A DNA stretch of 64,000 nt from NCBI RefSeq assembly GCF_011603255.1, contig NZ_JAANCM010000009.1, positions 1-64,000 on the forward strand, read 5' to 3'. Every line of letters begins with the position of its first letter. Within the stretch, counting starts at the first letter, position 1. Shown one piece after another: positions 47,650 to 56,407 of this stretch. Position numbers and translations under genes: made by a program. The notes beneath the pieces are model-generated. The model searched no databases and was not told the origin of the DNA. It saw only the letters and a list, made by a program, of their open reading frames with translations. This DNA comes from Ferranicluibacter rubi (GTDB lineage: Bacteria > Pseudomonadota > Alphaproteobacteria > Rhizobiales > Rhizobiaceae).

Positions 47650-48291
47650 TCAGCGCGTCTGGGACTCGGTCGGCTTTGCCATGCGCTCCAGACGGTACTG
47701 GAGCAGGCGCACCATGCGCAGGTCGAAATTGGCGGCCTCGCGACGGTCGAAGGCAGCCTGGTCCTTGTCGTGCGCGGCAATCGCGTCTTCGCTGGCGCGG
47801 GCGACGCGGGCCTGCATCCGCTCGCAATCCACCGCCGGCGGCAGGGAGAGGAAGGTCTTTTCCATGTCGCGCGCATGGTTGCGGGCGATCTCGGCGTGGC
47901 GCTCCTCGTGGCGCTTGATGTCGCTCGACAGCGTGTCCCAGACGAGGCCGAGATCGCGGCCGGCGGTGTTGCGGTTCTTCCAGCGCGGCAGGATGAGCTT
48001 GGTATTGAGCGTCACGCGGGCGCTGCCGACGGAGCAGAGGCGTCCGCGACGGACATAGCTCACCGTTCCCCCGAACTTGATGCGGGTGGCGCCGGGATGG
48101 CGCGCGCCGGTTTCGCGCATCTGCGGGCCCTGCGACGAGAGCGCCGCGTCGAGTTCCGCCGCGGTACGGCCGCCGACGGAGAAATAGGTGATCGTCTTGT
48201 TCATCACCGTTTCCGCCCCGGCCGTCAGCGGCTCGGTGATCATGAGGAGGGCCGCCAGCGGGACGAGAAGGAATTTGCGGGCCGTGGTCAT
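47650..48291 (-). CDS. DUF922-family secreted HEXXH metalloprotease
   Basis: A 213-residue protein with a signal peptide (cleavage after AGA near residue 26). HEERH at residues 128-132 is an HEXXH zinc-protease motif with an additional HARD nearby, the hallmark of DUF922 proteins predicted to be Zn-dependent proteases. The frame is open above the ATG at 48291; that ATG gives the signal peptide. It is divergent from folP. The substrate is unknown. Confidence 0.8.
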   Translation of the reverse strand: MTTARKFLLVPLAALLMITEPLTAGAETVMNKTITYFSVGGRTAAELDAALSSQGPQMRETGARHPGATRIKFGGTVSYVRRGRLCSVGSARVTLNTKLILPRWKNRNTAGRDLGLVWDTLSSDIKRHEERHAEIARNHARDMEKTFLSLPPAVDCERMQARVARASEDAIAAHDKDQAAFDRREAANFDLRMVRLLQYRLERMAKPTESQTR

Positions 48292-48428
48292 GGATAAGCT
48301 GTCTCGACGGTTGATGTCGCCCAAAGCTTGGGGCATAGGCTGGGCAAGCGCAACTGAAAATGCCCGGCGCCTTGAAACAAGGTTAGCGCTGCAACCCCAC
48401 AAGGTCGGCCGTTTCGCCGAGATCCGTC

Positions 48429-49292
48429 ATGGTTGATTCCCTCGATGCCGCCGATCCCTTTGCCGCCCTCGAATGGTCGCTGGCGCACGGCCGCAGCCTG
48501 ACGCTCGGCCCGCGCGGCGTGCTCATGGCGATCGTCAATGTGACGCCTGATTCCTTCTCGGATGGCGGCAGCTTTCTCGATGTCGACGCGGCGCTCGCGC
48601 ATGCGCAGGCCTGTCTGGCACATGGCGCAGGTATTCTCGACATCGGCGGCGAATCGACGCGCCCGGGCGCCGAGGCGGTTTCCGCAGCGCAGGAGCAGGA
48701 TCGTGTTCTCCCCGTCATCGAGCGGATCGCGCGCGAGACGGATGCCCTGATTTCGATCGACACCTACCGCGCAGAAACGGCGCGGCTGGCGCTGGCCGCC
48801 GGTGCGCATATCGTCAACGATGTGCACGGCCTCCAGCGGGAGCCGGACATCGCCGCCATCGTGGCGCAGGCGCGCGCCGGTGTCTGCATCATGCATACCG
48901 GGCGCGGGCGCGTGAAGGCTGAGGATGTGATCGCGGATCAGAGGCTGTTCTTCGCCCGGTCCCTGGAGATCGCGGCGGATGCCGGGATTGCCGCGGATGC
49001 CATCGTGCTCGATCCGGGTTTCGGCTTTGCCAAGGAGGCTTCCGAAAGCTGGGCGCTGATGGCGCGGCTGGGTGAGTTGCATGGCCTTGGACACAGACTG
49101 TTGATCGGCACCTCCCGCAAGCGGTTCCTCGGTGCGGCTACCGGTCGGGAAGCGGCCGAGCGGGACGTTGCGACGGCGGCGACCACGGTGGCGGCGCGGC
49201 TGGCCGGCGGCGCGATATTTCGCGTCCACGATGTCGCTTTCAACAGGGACGCCCTGATGGTCGCGGATGCTATACTGGCGGCACGACCCTGA
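48429..49292 (+). CDS. folP: Dihydropteroate synthase
   Basis: A 287-residue TIM-barrel enzyme joining p-aminobenzoate to 6-hydroxymethyl-dihydropterin pyrophosphate in folate synthesis; the target of sulfonamides. Motifs: IVNVTPDSFSDGG near residue 36, DIGGESTRPGAE near 73, ISIDTYRAE near 108, NDVHGLQ near 128, and SRKRFLG near 230. The MHTGRGR stretch differs from the common MHMRGxP loop. It leads a folP-folB-folK cluster. Confidence 0.93.
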   Translation: MVDSLDAADPFAALEWSLAHGRSLTLGPRGVLMAIVNVTPDSFSDGGSFLDVDAALAHAQACLAHGAGILDIGGESTRPGAEAVSAAQEQDRVLPVIERIARETDALISIDTYRAETARLALAAGAHIVNDVHGLQREPDIAAIVAQARAGVCIMHTGRGRVKAEDVIADQRLFFARSLEIAADAGIAADAIVLDPGFGFAKEASESWALMARLGELHGLGHRLLIGTSRKRFLGAATGREAAERDVATAATTVAARLAGGAIFRVHDVAFNRDALMVADAILAARP

Positions 49293-49360
49293 CGCATTTA
49301 AACGTTTTCAGCGGCACCGGCGACGCGCCGCGGCTGCGACTATCGGCAGGAGATCCCGAT

Positions 49361-49735
49361 ATGACGCCGACCTATACGATCACGCTCAAGAATTGCGCCT
49401 TCTTCGCGCGGCACGGCGTTCATGACGAGGAGGAGTTTCTCGGGCAGCGATTCTTCGTGGATGCGGAACTGGTGGTCGAGCAGGGATCGGCGCTGCGGGA
49501 AGACCGGATCGAGGATACGGTGCATTACGGCATCGCCTTTGCCGAGATCGAGAAGATCATCACCGGCCGCCGTCGCTATCTCATCGAGGCGCTGGCGCTG
49601 GAGATCGCCGAGATGCTGTGCGCGCGCTGGCCGCAGATCCATCGGGCGAAGATTTCCATCCGCAAGCCGAACGCACCGGTGCCGGGCGTGCTGGATTACG
49701 TCGCGGTGACCGTCGAGCATGTCGCCAAGCCATGA
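49361..49735 (+). CDS. folB: Dihydroneopterin aldolase
   Basis: A 124-residue enzyme that splits 7,8-dihydroneopterin into 6-hydroxymethyl-dihydropterin and glycolaldehyde. The opening ITLKNCAFFARHGVHDEEE, Tyr in TVHYG, LIEALALEIAE with the pterin-binding Glu, and the end KPNAPVPGVLDYVAVTVE fit the family. The gap to folP is 68 bases. The stop overlaps the folK start as ATGA. Confidence 0.93.
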   Translation: MTPTYTITLKNCAFFARHGVHDEEEFLGQRFFVDAELVVEQGSALREDRIEDTVHYGIAFAEIEKIITGRRRYLIEALALEIAEMLCARWPQIHRAKISIRKPNAPVPGVLDYVAVTVEHVAKP

Positions 49736-50271
49736 GCAGGATCGATGACGCCGTATGGCACCAGGCGGCGATCGGGCTCGGCGGGAATATCGGCGATGCG
49801 GCCGCTGCCATCGCGGAAGCGCTGGTGCGGCTCGATGCGCATCCTGACGTGACGGTCCTGGCCGTTTCCAGCCTCTACCGTACGCCGCCCTGGGGCAAAA
49901 CGGATCAGGACTGGTTCTTCAATGCCTGCGCGGTGGTGCAAACGACGCTGGAACCGGTGGCTCTTCTCGAAGCGTGTCTCGACGTGGAAAAAGCCATGAA
50001 GCGGCAGCGGCTGGAGCGCTGGGGGCCGCGTACGATCGATCTCGACGTGCTGACCTATGACAGGATCACGATGGAAACGGCGGCGCTGACGCTGCCGCAT
50101 CCGCGCATGACGGAGCGGGGCTTCGTGCTGCTGCCGCTGGCCGAGATCCTGCCCGACCATATCGTTGCAGGACGGAGCGTTGCCGCTTGGGCTGAAACGG
50201 CCGATGCGGCGGGTATCGAGATGGTTGACGGGCGCGAAGACTGGTGGCGTGATCGGACGGCGACCGTTTGA
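49732..50271 (+). CDS. folK: 2-amino-4-hydroxy-6-hydroxymethyldihydropteridine pyrophosphokinase
   Basis: A 179-residue kinase that activates 6-hydroxymethyl-dihydropterin with pyrophosphate for FolP. It has IGLGGNIGD near residue 14, SSLYRTPPWG near 46, DWFFNACAVVQT near 60, and RWGPRTIDLDVL near 97 carrying the Mg-binding Asp pair. The start ATG at 49732 overlaps the folB stop, suggesting translational coupling. Confidence 0.93.
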   Translation: MSRIDDAVWHQAAIGLGGNIGDAAAAIAEALVRLDAHPDVTVLAVSSLYRTPPWGKTDQDWFFNACAVVQTTLEPVALLEACLDVEKAMKRQRLERWGPRTIDLDVLTYDRITMETAALTLPHPRMTERGFVLLPLAEILPDHIVAGRSVAAWAETADAAGIEMVDGREDWWRDRTATV

Positions 50272-50281
50272 CGTGACATGA

Positions 50282-50314
50282 ATCGGGCAGGGCGCTCAGA
50301 TATGCCTGCCCGAT
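50282..50314 (+). terminator. Hairpin after folK
   Basis: ATCGGGCAGG (50282-50291) pairs perfectly with CCTGCCCGAT (50305-50314) around 13 bases. No immediate T-run, but it lies 11 bases past the folK stop and before a convergent gene. Confidence 0.6.
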
Positions 50315-50378
50315 AGAATCTCTTTGCTATGATCGCATTGTCCGACGGCGAAGCAGAGACGCTTCGCCTGGAAATGCT

Positions 50379-50936
50379 TTAGCGGATCGAGCCGACGGCC
50401 ATCTGATCGGTCTGGCGCGTGAGCGCGACGCCGATGACGGGGACCATGGTTTCCTCGACCTTCACCGAAATCGTGATGTTGAGGAGCGAGGGATCCGACA
50501 TGCGGGCGATCATCGCGCCGTTCAGCTTCTTGCGGTTGATGCCGACGACGATCTTGTCCTTGGCGACATTGCCCGAGACGATGTCGAGGCCCTTGCCTTC
50601 GGCGCCATCGAGGAACTTGCCGGAATAGCTGTTGCCCTTCTGGCTGATGACGGCCGACATCGGCTGCTTGAAGACGCCGACGCGGCAGAAGCCGTCGAGC
50701 TTGATGCCGGTGTCGTCGGTCGGTTCGCCGGTGAGGTCGCAGGTAAACTTCGTGCCCTTGTACTTGCCCGCGACGATTTCGCCCGGACCTTTCCACTGGC
50801 CGGCGACCTGTTCGAAGAAGGCCTTGTCGCGGCTGTCGGCCAGCGCTGGGGCAGGGATGGCGGCGAATGCCACCAGCGTGAGTGCGGCCATACATGCGGC
50901 AGGGCCGCGCGCGATCAAAGAAGGGCGCGAGAACAT
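50379..50936 (-). CDS. Secreted hypothetical protein
   Basis: A 185-residue protein with a signal peptide (MFSRPSLIARG, hydrophobic core, cleavage after ALA near residue 33). The mature part is strand-rich (GQWKGPGEIVAGKYKGTKFT, then ISQKGNSYSGKF), suggesting a small beta-barrel. I do not recognise the family; it is typical of rhizobial conserved hypotheticals. The start is the ATG at 50936; an in-frame ATG 48 bases higher would not give a clean signal. Convergent with folK. Confidence 0.65.
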   Translation of the reverse strand: MFSRPSLIARGPAACMAALTLVAFAAIPAPALADSRDKAFFEQVAGQWKGPGEIVAGKYKGTKFTCDLTGEPTDDTGIKLDGFCRVGVFKQPMSAVISQKGNSYSGKFLDGAEGKGLDIVSGNVAKDKIVVGINRKKLNGAMIARMSDPSLLNITISVKVEETMVPVIGVALTRQTDQMAVGSIR

Positions 50937-51198
50937 GGGCGATCCTTGAGGGTCGGTGTCGAGAACGTGAGGTGACATTGGCACTTGAATGGTTAATGGA
51001 GCGTTTCCGTCGGCCTGACGGCGCGTGTAAACCGCGACGATCCGCCGGATCGCTGCAGATTTGCAACGCTTTCGTTTTGCGCCGCCCGCACTATCTTGAA
51101 GGGAGCGCGGGCTTGATGAGAGCGCTGGCAGGCCTGCACGGTGCCTTTGAACAGTGGCCTGATGTCGCGCAATCGATTCGGGGCCGGGGAGACGAGCG

Positions 51199-52074
51199 AT
51201 GACGCATGCACCTGAGGAGATCGCGTCCGGCGCTGCAGGCGGAGGGCGGCTGATTTATCGCCATGGGCTACTGACACGGCTGACGCACTGGGCATGGGCC
51301 GTCGCGCTCTTCTTCCTGCTCCTGAGCGGCCTGCAGATCTTCAACGCGCATCCCACCCTCTATATCGGCAAGCAGTCGGGCTTCGCCTTCGACAACAGCG
51401 TGCTCCGGATGGACGCGATCTATGGGCCCGACGGGCAGCCGCAGGGGCGGACGACCGTGTTCGGGCACAGCTTCGACACGAGCGGCGTGTTTGGCATGAG
51501 CGGGCCGGCGGACAGCCCGGCCTATCGCGGCTTCCCCGCCTGGGCAACGGTGCCGTCCTATCAGGATCTCGCGACGGGCCGCGTCGTGCATTTCTTCTTT
51601 GCCTGGGTGCTCGCCTTCACGCTGTTCGTCTGGCTGGTTTCCGCCATCGCCGCCCGCAGGCTACGGCGCGACCTGCTGCCGACAGGGCAGGACCTGCGCC
51701 ACTTACCCCGCGATATCGGCGACCATGCGCGGCTGAGGTTTCGCCATGACGGGCGCTACAATGTGCTGCAGAAGATCTCCTATGGCGGCGTGCTCTTCGT
51801 CCTGTTTCCGCTGGTCATTCTGACCGGGCTTGCAATGTCGCCGACCATGAATGCCGCCTGGCCGTTCCTGCTCGATCTCTTCGGCGGGCGACAGACCGCT
51901 CGGACGCTGCATTTCGCCTGCATGCTTGCGCTCGTTCTCTTCTTCGTCGTGCACATCGTCATGGTGTTGCTGGCGGGGCCGGTGAACGAGCTGCGCTCCA
52001 TCATCACAGGCCGCTATCGCACGCGGGACACCGCGCCACCTGCGGAAATCGCCGCGAAGGAAGCAAGATCATGA
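51199..52074 (+). CDS. Cytochrome b561/b6-like membrane protein
   Basis: A 291-residue membrane protein with about four to five helices. Conserved His residues lie in LTRLTHWAWA (helix 1), RVVHFFFAW, RTLHFACMLALVLFFVVHIVMVLL, the pattern of di-heme cytochrome b subunits of oxidoreductases. It overlaps by ATGA with the next gene, a periplasmic molybdopterin oxidoreductase, so it likely supplies or takes electrons for it from the quinone pool, as MsrQ does for MsrP, though it is not an MsrQ homologue by eye. Confidence 0.82.
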   Translation: MTHAPEEIASGAAGGGRLIYRHGLLTRLTHWAWAVALFFLLLSGLQIFNAHPTLYIGKQSGFAFDNSVLRMDAIYGPDGQPQGRTTVFGHSFDTSGVFGMSGPADSPAYRGFPAWATVPSYQDLATGRVVHFFFAWVLAFTLFVWLVSAIAARRLRRDLLPTGQDLRHLPRDIGDHARLRFRHDGRYNVLQKISYGGVLFVLFPLVILTGLAMSPTMNAAWPFLLDLFGGRQTARTLHFACMLALVLFFVVHIVMVLLAGPVNELRSIITGRYRTRDTAPPAEIAAKEARS

Positions 52075-52862
52075 GCCGAACCTTTCTTGCCAACCGCCGG
52101 CGGTTTCTGACGCTCGCGGGCGTCGCGGCCTCCACCGTGCCGCTTGCCGGCTGCGACGTGCTCGACGGCGTTCTCTCGGGCGACAGCGCGGTTCGCCAGA
52201 CGCTCGCCTCCGCAAACAGCCTGAGCTACCGCGTCCAGCGCATGCTTGCGGGTGACAGGCTGGCGCCGGAGTTTTCGGCCACCGAAATCCGGCAGGGTCA
52301 GCGGCCGAACGGCTCGACCGATCCAGACGGGGCCGATTATCTCGCGTTGAAGGCGACGGCCTTCGCGACCTACCGGCTCCCCGTCACCGGGCTCGTCGAG
52401 AAACCGCTCGATCTCGGCCTCGAAGAAATACGCGCCATGCCCTCGCGCACGCAGATCACGCGCCACGACTGCGTCGAGGGCTGGAGCTGCATCGCCAAGT
52501 GGACCGGTGTGCCGCTCGCGACCATTCTCGATCAGGCGAAGGTTAAGCCGGAGGCCCGCTATGTCGTCTTCCAATGTTACGATGCCATGAATCTTGGACT
52601 CGGCGGCCCGACGCCCTATTACGAATCCATCGACCTTCTCGATGCTCGCCACCCCCAGACGATTCTTGCCTATGGCTGCAACGACCAGGCGCTGTCGGTC
52701 GCCAACGGCGCGCCGTTGCGCGTGCGGGTCGAGCGGCAGCTCGGCTACAAAATGGCCAAATACATCAAGTCGATCGAACTCGCATCGACGCTCGCCCCCT
52801 ATGGCGGGGGCAAGGGCGGGTTCTGGGAGGATGTCGGCTATGACTGGTATGGCGGGATCTAA
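52071..52862 (+). CDS. Periplasmic molybdopterin-dependent oxidoreductase (sulfite-oxidase/MsrP-like fold)
   Basis: A 263-residue enzyme with a Tat signal (NRRRFLTLAG at residues 8-17) and a SUOX-type molybdopterin domain. The molybdenum ligand Cys134 lies in TRHDCVEGWSC, and YDAMNLGLGG and YGCNDQALSVANGAPLR follow as usual for the family. A Cys in LAGC (residue 28) could make it a lipoprotein. It lacks the dimerisation domain of sulfite oxidases. Substrate unknown; methionine sulfoxide as for MsrP is possible. Translationally coupled to the cytochrome b gene. Confidence 0.82.
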   Translation: MSRTFLANRRRFLTLAGVAASTVPLAGCDVLDGVLSGDSAVRQTLASANSLSYRVQRMLAGDRLAPEFSATEIRQGQRPNGSTDPDGADYLALKATAFATYRLPVTGLVEKPLDLGLEEIRAMPSRTQITRHDCVEGWSCIAKWTGVPLATILDQAKVKPEARYVVFQCYDAMNLGLGGPTPYYESIDLLDARHPQTILAYGCNDQALSVANGAPLRVRVERQLGYKMAKYIKSIELASTLAPYGGGKGGFWEDVGYDWYGGI

Positions 52863-52885
52863 GCCATCACAGGCTCGAAGGACGG

Positions 52886-53941
52886 CTAGACGTCGTCCAC
52901 GGTCGATCGTTTCTGGCCGGGGGCGATGTCGCCGATGAAGTCGCCGATGCCGGGGCGCTTCAAGGCGCGGAAGGGCATGGGGCGGCAGAGGTCCATGGCG
53001 GCGATGCCGATGCGGGCGGTCATGAGACCGTTGACGACGCCTTCGCCGAGACGGGCCGAGAGCTTCGACGCGATGCCGTGGCCGAGCACCTGCTGAACGA
53101 GACTGTCTCCCACAGCGATCGAGCCGGTGACGGCGAGATGGGCGAGCACGTCGCGGATGAGGCGAAAGAGGCCGAGCGTTCCCGGGCGACCGCCATAGAG
53201 ATCGGCCATGGCGCGGATGAGGCGGGCCGATTCGAACACGACATAGCCGAGATCGACAAGTGCCCGCGGGCTGACCGCGGTGACGATGGAGACGCGTTTC
53301 GACGCGTTGAGGATGAGCGTGCGGGCCTGCCGGTCGAGCGGCATCAGGAGTTCGCGCTCTGTGAGCTCGATCAGGTGGGGACCATCAATGATCTCGCCCT
53401 CGGTCGCCTTCAGGCGTTCGCGGCCTTTCGCCGTCTCGGGACGTGCCGCGAGGTGCTGGACGAGATCGTTCATGGTCTTGCGGGCGACCGTGTTGCCGGG
53501 TGCGGCGAAAGCGGCGGCCACCTCTTCTTTCAGCGACTGGACGGCATTGAGCCGCATCAGGCCGAGGACCTCGCGGCCGACGATGCCGAGCACGGCCAGA
53601 ACGACGATGGCCGCCGCCGCGATGGCGACATAGCCGAGGGCGTCGTTGCGCGTGAAGAGGTCGCGCACGAGGCTGTCGATCCAGAGGCCGAGGGCGAGCG
53701 AGACGAGGACGCCGAGCGCACCGAGCGCGAGCTTCGCCAGCGAGAACCGCCGCCGCGGACGGCGCTCCTCCAGCGCGGAAACGACGGTCGTAGAGAGCGT
53801 CGTTTCCGCGAAGGGGTCTTCCGCATCCGGCGTCAGGACAACGCCATCGCCGAAGCTTGCCGGCGCGCGGCGGGTCTCCGGCGGCGTTGGCTGTTCTCCT
53901 TCGACGGTGAAGGCGGCGGGGCGGCGGGGAAGGTCGCTCAT
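52886..53941 (-). CDS. TIGR01620/YcjF-like (DUF697) membrane protein
   Basis: A 351-residue protein with an acidic N-terminal tail, two membrane helices (about residues 69-91 and 103-124) and the DUF697 region (about 215-340, VSIVTAVSPRALVDLGYVVFESARLIR). E. coli YcjF is the counterpart and always sits next to YcjX. Role unknown; linked to envelope stress in Enterobacteria by the phage shock locus. Its start ATG overlaps the ycjX stop as ATGA, so the two are translated together. Confidence 0.85.
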   Translation of the reverse strand: MSDLPRRPAAFTVEGEQPTPPETRRAPASFGDGVVLTPDAEDPFAETTLSTTVVSALEERRPRRRFSLAKLALGALGVLVSLALGLWIDSLVRDLFTRNDALGYVAIAAAAIVVLAVLGIVGREVLGLMRLNAVQSLKEEVAAAFAAPGNTVARKTMNDLVQHLAARPETAKGRERLKATEGEIIDGPHLIELTERELLMPLDRQARTLILNASKRVSIVTAVSPRALVDLGYVVFESARLIRAMADLYGGRPGTLGLFRLIRDVLAHLAVTGSIAVGDSLVQQVLGHGIASKLSARLGEGVVNGLMTARIGIAAMDLCRPMPFRALKRPGIGDFIGDIAPGQKRSTVDDV

Positions 53942-55443
53942 GCGAGGCGGTCTCCGAACAGGAACTGCATGGCCCGATCGAGCCGGATATGCGGAACGGA
54001 CAGTTTTAGCCCGCCGCCCGTCTCCTGGATATGCGGCGGGCGGAAGCGGACGAAATTGACCTCCGGCACATGCTGACCGGGCTCCTCATCCATCTGGCGG
54101 AACAGGCTGTCGGGATCGCGCGGCAGGTCACCGGGGAAGATCGCGGTCTTGCGCTCGCCGTCGAACAGCTCGCCATTGATGCGCTCGCCGGCGATGGGTG
54201 TTCCCACGATGACCGGCAGCGGGTGGCCGTCATGGTTGACGGTCGCCTCGCGGGTGGCGCGCACCGAGGCGAGCGCCATGACCTCGACGCCGGCACCACT
54301 GCCGCCGATCCGCTCCATGGCGCGCGCGACGATGCGCGCGGTGATGCGCTCCAGCCGGTCATGGCTTTCGTGGTGCAGGTGGTCTGCCTTGGTGGCGGCG
54401 ATCAGCACCTTGTCGATGCGGCGGGTGAGGAAGGAGGAGAGGAAGGAGTTCGTTCCCGGCTGGAAGCAGCCCATGACGTCCGCCAGCGCGCTTTCGAGAT
54501 CGAGCAGCGCTTCGGGGCCGCGGTTGATCGCCTGCAGCGCGTCCACCAGCACGATCTGGCGGTCGAGGCGGGCGAAGTGCTCGCGGAAGAACGGCTTTAC
54601 CACATGCGTCTTGTAGGCCTCGTAGCGGCGCTCCATCATTGCGTGTAGCGAACCGGATGCGGGGCGACCGTCGGGCAGGTCCGGCAGGGGCGCGAAGGTC
54701 AGCGCCGGCGAGCCCTCCAGATCGCCCGGCATCAGGAAACGGCCGGGCGGCAGGGTGGAGAGCGATCGCTCGTCCGTGCGGCAGGCCCGGAGATAGCGGG
54801 TGAAGGCTTCGGCCAGCGCGCGGGTGCGACCCTCGTCCGCTTCCGCCTGCGGCGGGGCGGTTTCGCAGAGCGCCAGCCATTCGGCAGAGAGCTCGCGGCG
54901 AATGCCGCTGCGCGCGCGCGCGACGGTCTGGGCGCTGAAGGTGCGATAATCCTGCGAGAGGAGCGGCAGGTCGAGCAGCCACTCGCCGGGATAATCGACG
55001 ATATCGATCGACAGGCGGCCCGGCGAAAACATGCGGTTCCAGCCGCTTGCGCTTTCATAGTCGAGCGTGATGCGCAGCTGCGAGATGGCGCGCGTCGAAT
55101 CGGGCCAGATGCGATCTCGCACCAGCGCCGTGATATGATCCTCGTACTGGAAGCGTGGCACGGCATCGTCGGGTTGCGGCTCCAGCCGTATTTTCGACAC
55201 GCGGCCGGAGCGAACGGGTTCGAACACCGGCAGGCGCCCGCCATTCAGGAGGTTGTGGACGAGGGAGGAGATGAAGACCGTCTTGCCCGCGCGCGACAGG
55301 CCGGTAACGCCGAGGCGGACCGAGGGATTGACGAGCCCGGCGGCGCGATCCGTCAGGGTATCCAGAGCGATTTTCGCATCGTCGGACATGCGGGTGAGAA
55401 AAGACACGCGGCTTGGCTTCCCTTCGTTGAGATCAGGCGACAT
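53938..55443 (-). CDS. ycjX: YcjX-family P-loop GTPase (DUF463)
   Basis: A 501-residue stress-linked P-loop protein. Walker A is GLSRAGKTVF near residue 49, the switch region includes DIVDYPGEWLLDLPLL near 150, and VLIAATKADHLH near 350 is the NKxD-like base motif. Length matches the family (about 465-500). I chose the ATG at 55443; the ATG at 55389 (MSDDAKIALD) is an alternative, and neither has a strong ribosome site. It heads the operon with the YcjF-like gene. Confidence 0.85.
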   Translation of the reverse strand: MSPDLNEGKPSRVSFLTRMSDDAKIALDTLTDRAAGLVNPSVRLGVTGLSRAGKTVFISSLVHNLLNGGRLPVFEPVRSGRVSKIRLEPQPDDAVPRFQYEDHITALVRDRIWPDSTRAISQLRITLDYESASGWNRMFSPGRLSIDIVDYPGEWLLDLPLLSQDYRTFSAQTVARARSGIRRELSAEWLALCETAPPQAEADEGRTRALAEAFTRYLRACRTDERSLSTLPPGRFLMPGDLEGSPALTFAPLPDLPDGRPASGSLHAMMERRYEAYKTHVVKPFFREHFARLDRQIVLVDALQAINRGPEALLDLESALADVMGCFQPGTNSFLSSFLTRRIDKVLIAATKADHLHHESHDRLERITARIVARAMERIGGSGAGVEVMALASVRATREATVNHDGHPLPVIVGTPIAGERINGELFDGERKTAIFPGDLPRDPDSLFRQMDEEPGQHVPEVNFVRFRPPHIQETGGGLKLSVPHIRLDRAMQFLFGDRLA

Positions 55444-55542
55444 CCGGACCGGACGGCCCGCAAGCGATATAGGGAGCCGCGCGCGTGCGGGAAAGGCAGG
55501 CGCGCCCAACGTGTCGTGGAAAGATCGCTCGCAGATCTGGAT

Positions 55543-56058
55543 TTACGGGGTCATGACCTCGACAAGCCGGCCGGGAAGTTCGTCTAAGGCCGTGTCCGGC
55601 TTGCGGGCGATGGCGATGACCATGCCGGGCAGGAAGCCAGCGGGCAAAGCGCGCGTGGCGGTCGCCGAGCCGAGGCACTCCCAGGCGAGATGCTCCAGAA
55701 CCGGATTGTGTCCGATGATGGTCAACGGAGCGCCGGCGCCGGCTCTCGCTTTGATGTCACCGATGACGGCGAGATAGGCATCGAGCGCGCCGTCATAGAG
55801 CGGCTCCTCGAATGAGATCGAAGCGGACGGCGTCGTGCCGAGCAGAATATCGGCGGTCTGGCGGCAGCGGCGTGCCGACGAGCAGGCGATATCGCCCAGC
55901 GTCCAGCCGCGCTTCTGTAGCGTCGCGGCCATGCGGGCTGCATCCGCCCGGCCCATCTCATCGAGCGTCCGGTCGAAATCCCGCTCTCCAGCCCTTGGGC
56001 CCCCCGCACGGGCATGGCGGACGAGGAACAGGGCTGGCTGGGATATTGCGGAAGACAT
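55543..56058 (-). CDS. SixA-like histidine phosphatase family protein
   Basis: A 171-residue protein of the histidine-phosphatase (phosphoglycerate-mutase) fold. The catalytic RHA is in FLVRHARAGG near residue 16, CSSARRCRQTADIL near 61, and the second His in IIGHNPVLEHLA near 118. The small size and the RHA (not RHG) form match SixA, which dephosphorylates Hpt domains. I chose the ATG at 56058; a TTG at 56118 is in frame but without support. Upstream lies the dksA promoter region, divergent. Confidence 0.78.
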   Translation of the reverse strand: MSSAISQPALFLVRHARAGGPRAGERDFDRTLDEMGRADAARMAATLQKRGWTLGDIACSSARRCRQTADILLGTTPSASISFEEPLYDGALDAYLAVIGDIKARAGAGAPLTIIGHNPVLEHLAWECLGSATATRALPAGFLPGMVIAIARKPDTALDELPGRLVEVMTP

Positions 56059-56344
56059 GGAGGAAGCCACCGGACGACTGAGATCAGACCTTGTCTCCCG
56101 GCCGTCGGCAAAGATCAAGCGTGGGCCGGGCTTCCGACGTTGCGACAGAGAGGACTAACCGAAAAAGACTGCCTCTTTTTTCGGCCGGATTGCATTGTGC
56201 GGACGTCCGAACCTCCGGTCGTGCAGCGGCCATCCGGTATCGGACAGCCGCCTTCCTGTCATGTTCTTGTAATTCTGGTGAAATATGAGGCCATTAGCTT
56301 CGTTTTCGAGCAATTTGAAATATGCGTGCGCCGTTCGCAGAGAC

Positions 56345-56375
56345 TTGAAACACAGTCTTCATAGGTCTATAGACC
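56345..56375 (+). promoter_or_regulatory. dksA promoter with an overlapping palindrome
   Basis: TTGAAA (56345-56350) and TATAGA (56368-56373) have a 17-base spacer. The -10 lies inside the perfect 12-base palindrome GGTCTATAGACC (56364-56375), which may be an operator. Transcription would start near 56380, leaving about 28 bases before the dksA TTG start. The rest of the 349-base gap 56059-56407 shows nothing else clear. Confidence 0.65.
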
Positions 56376-56407
56376 CGCCGCATGAGATGTTCTTCAGGAG
56401 AAACGCG

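Noticed and set aside
56285-56407. An N-terminal extension of DksA from the ATG at 56285
   Set aside because: The predicted promoter lies inside this stretch (56345-56373), so the extension would not be transcribed; DksA homology begins at the TTG at 56408.
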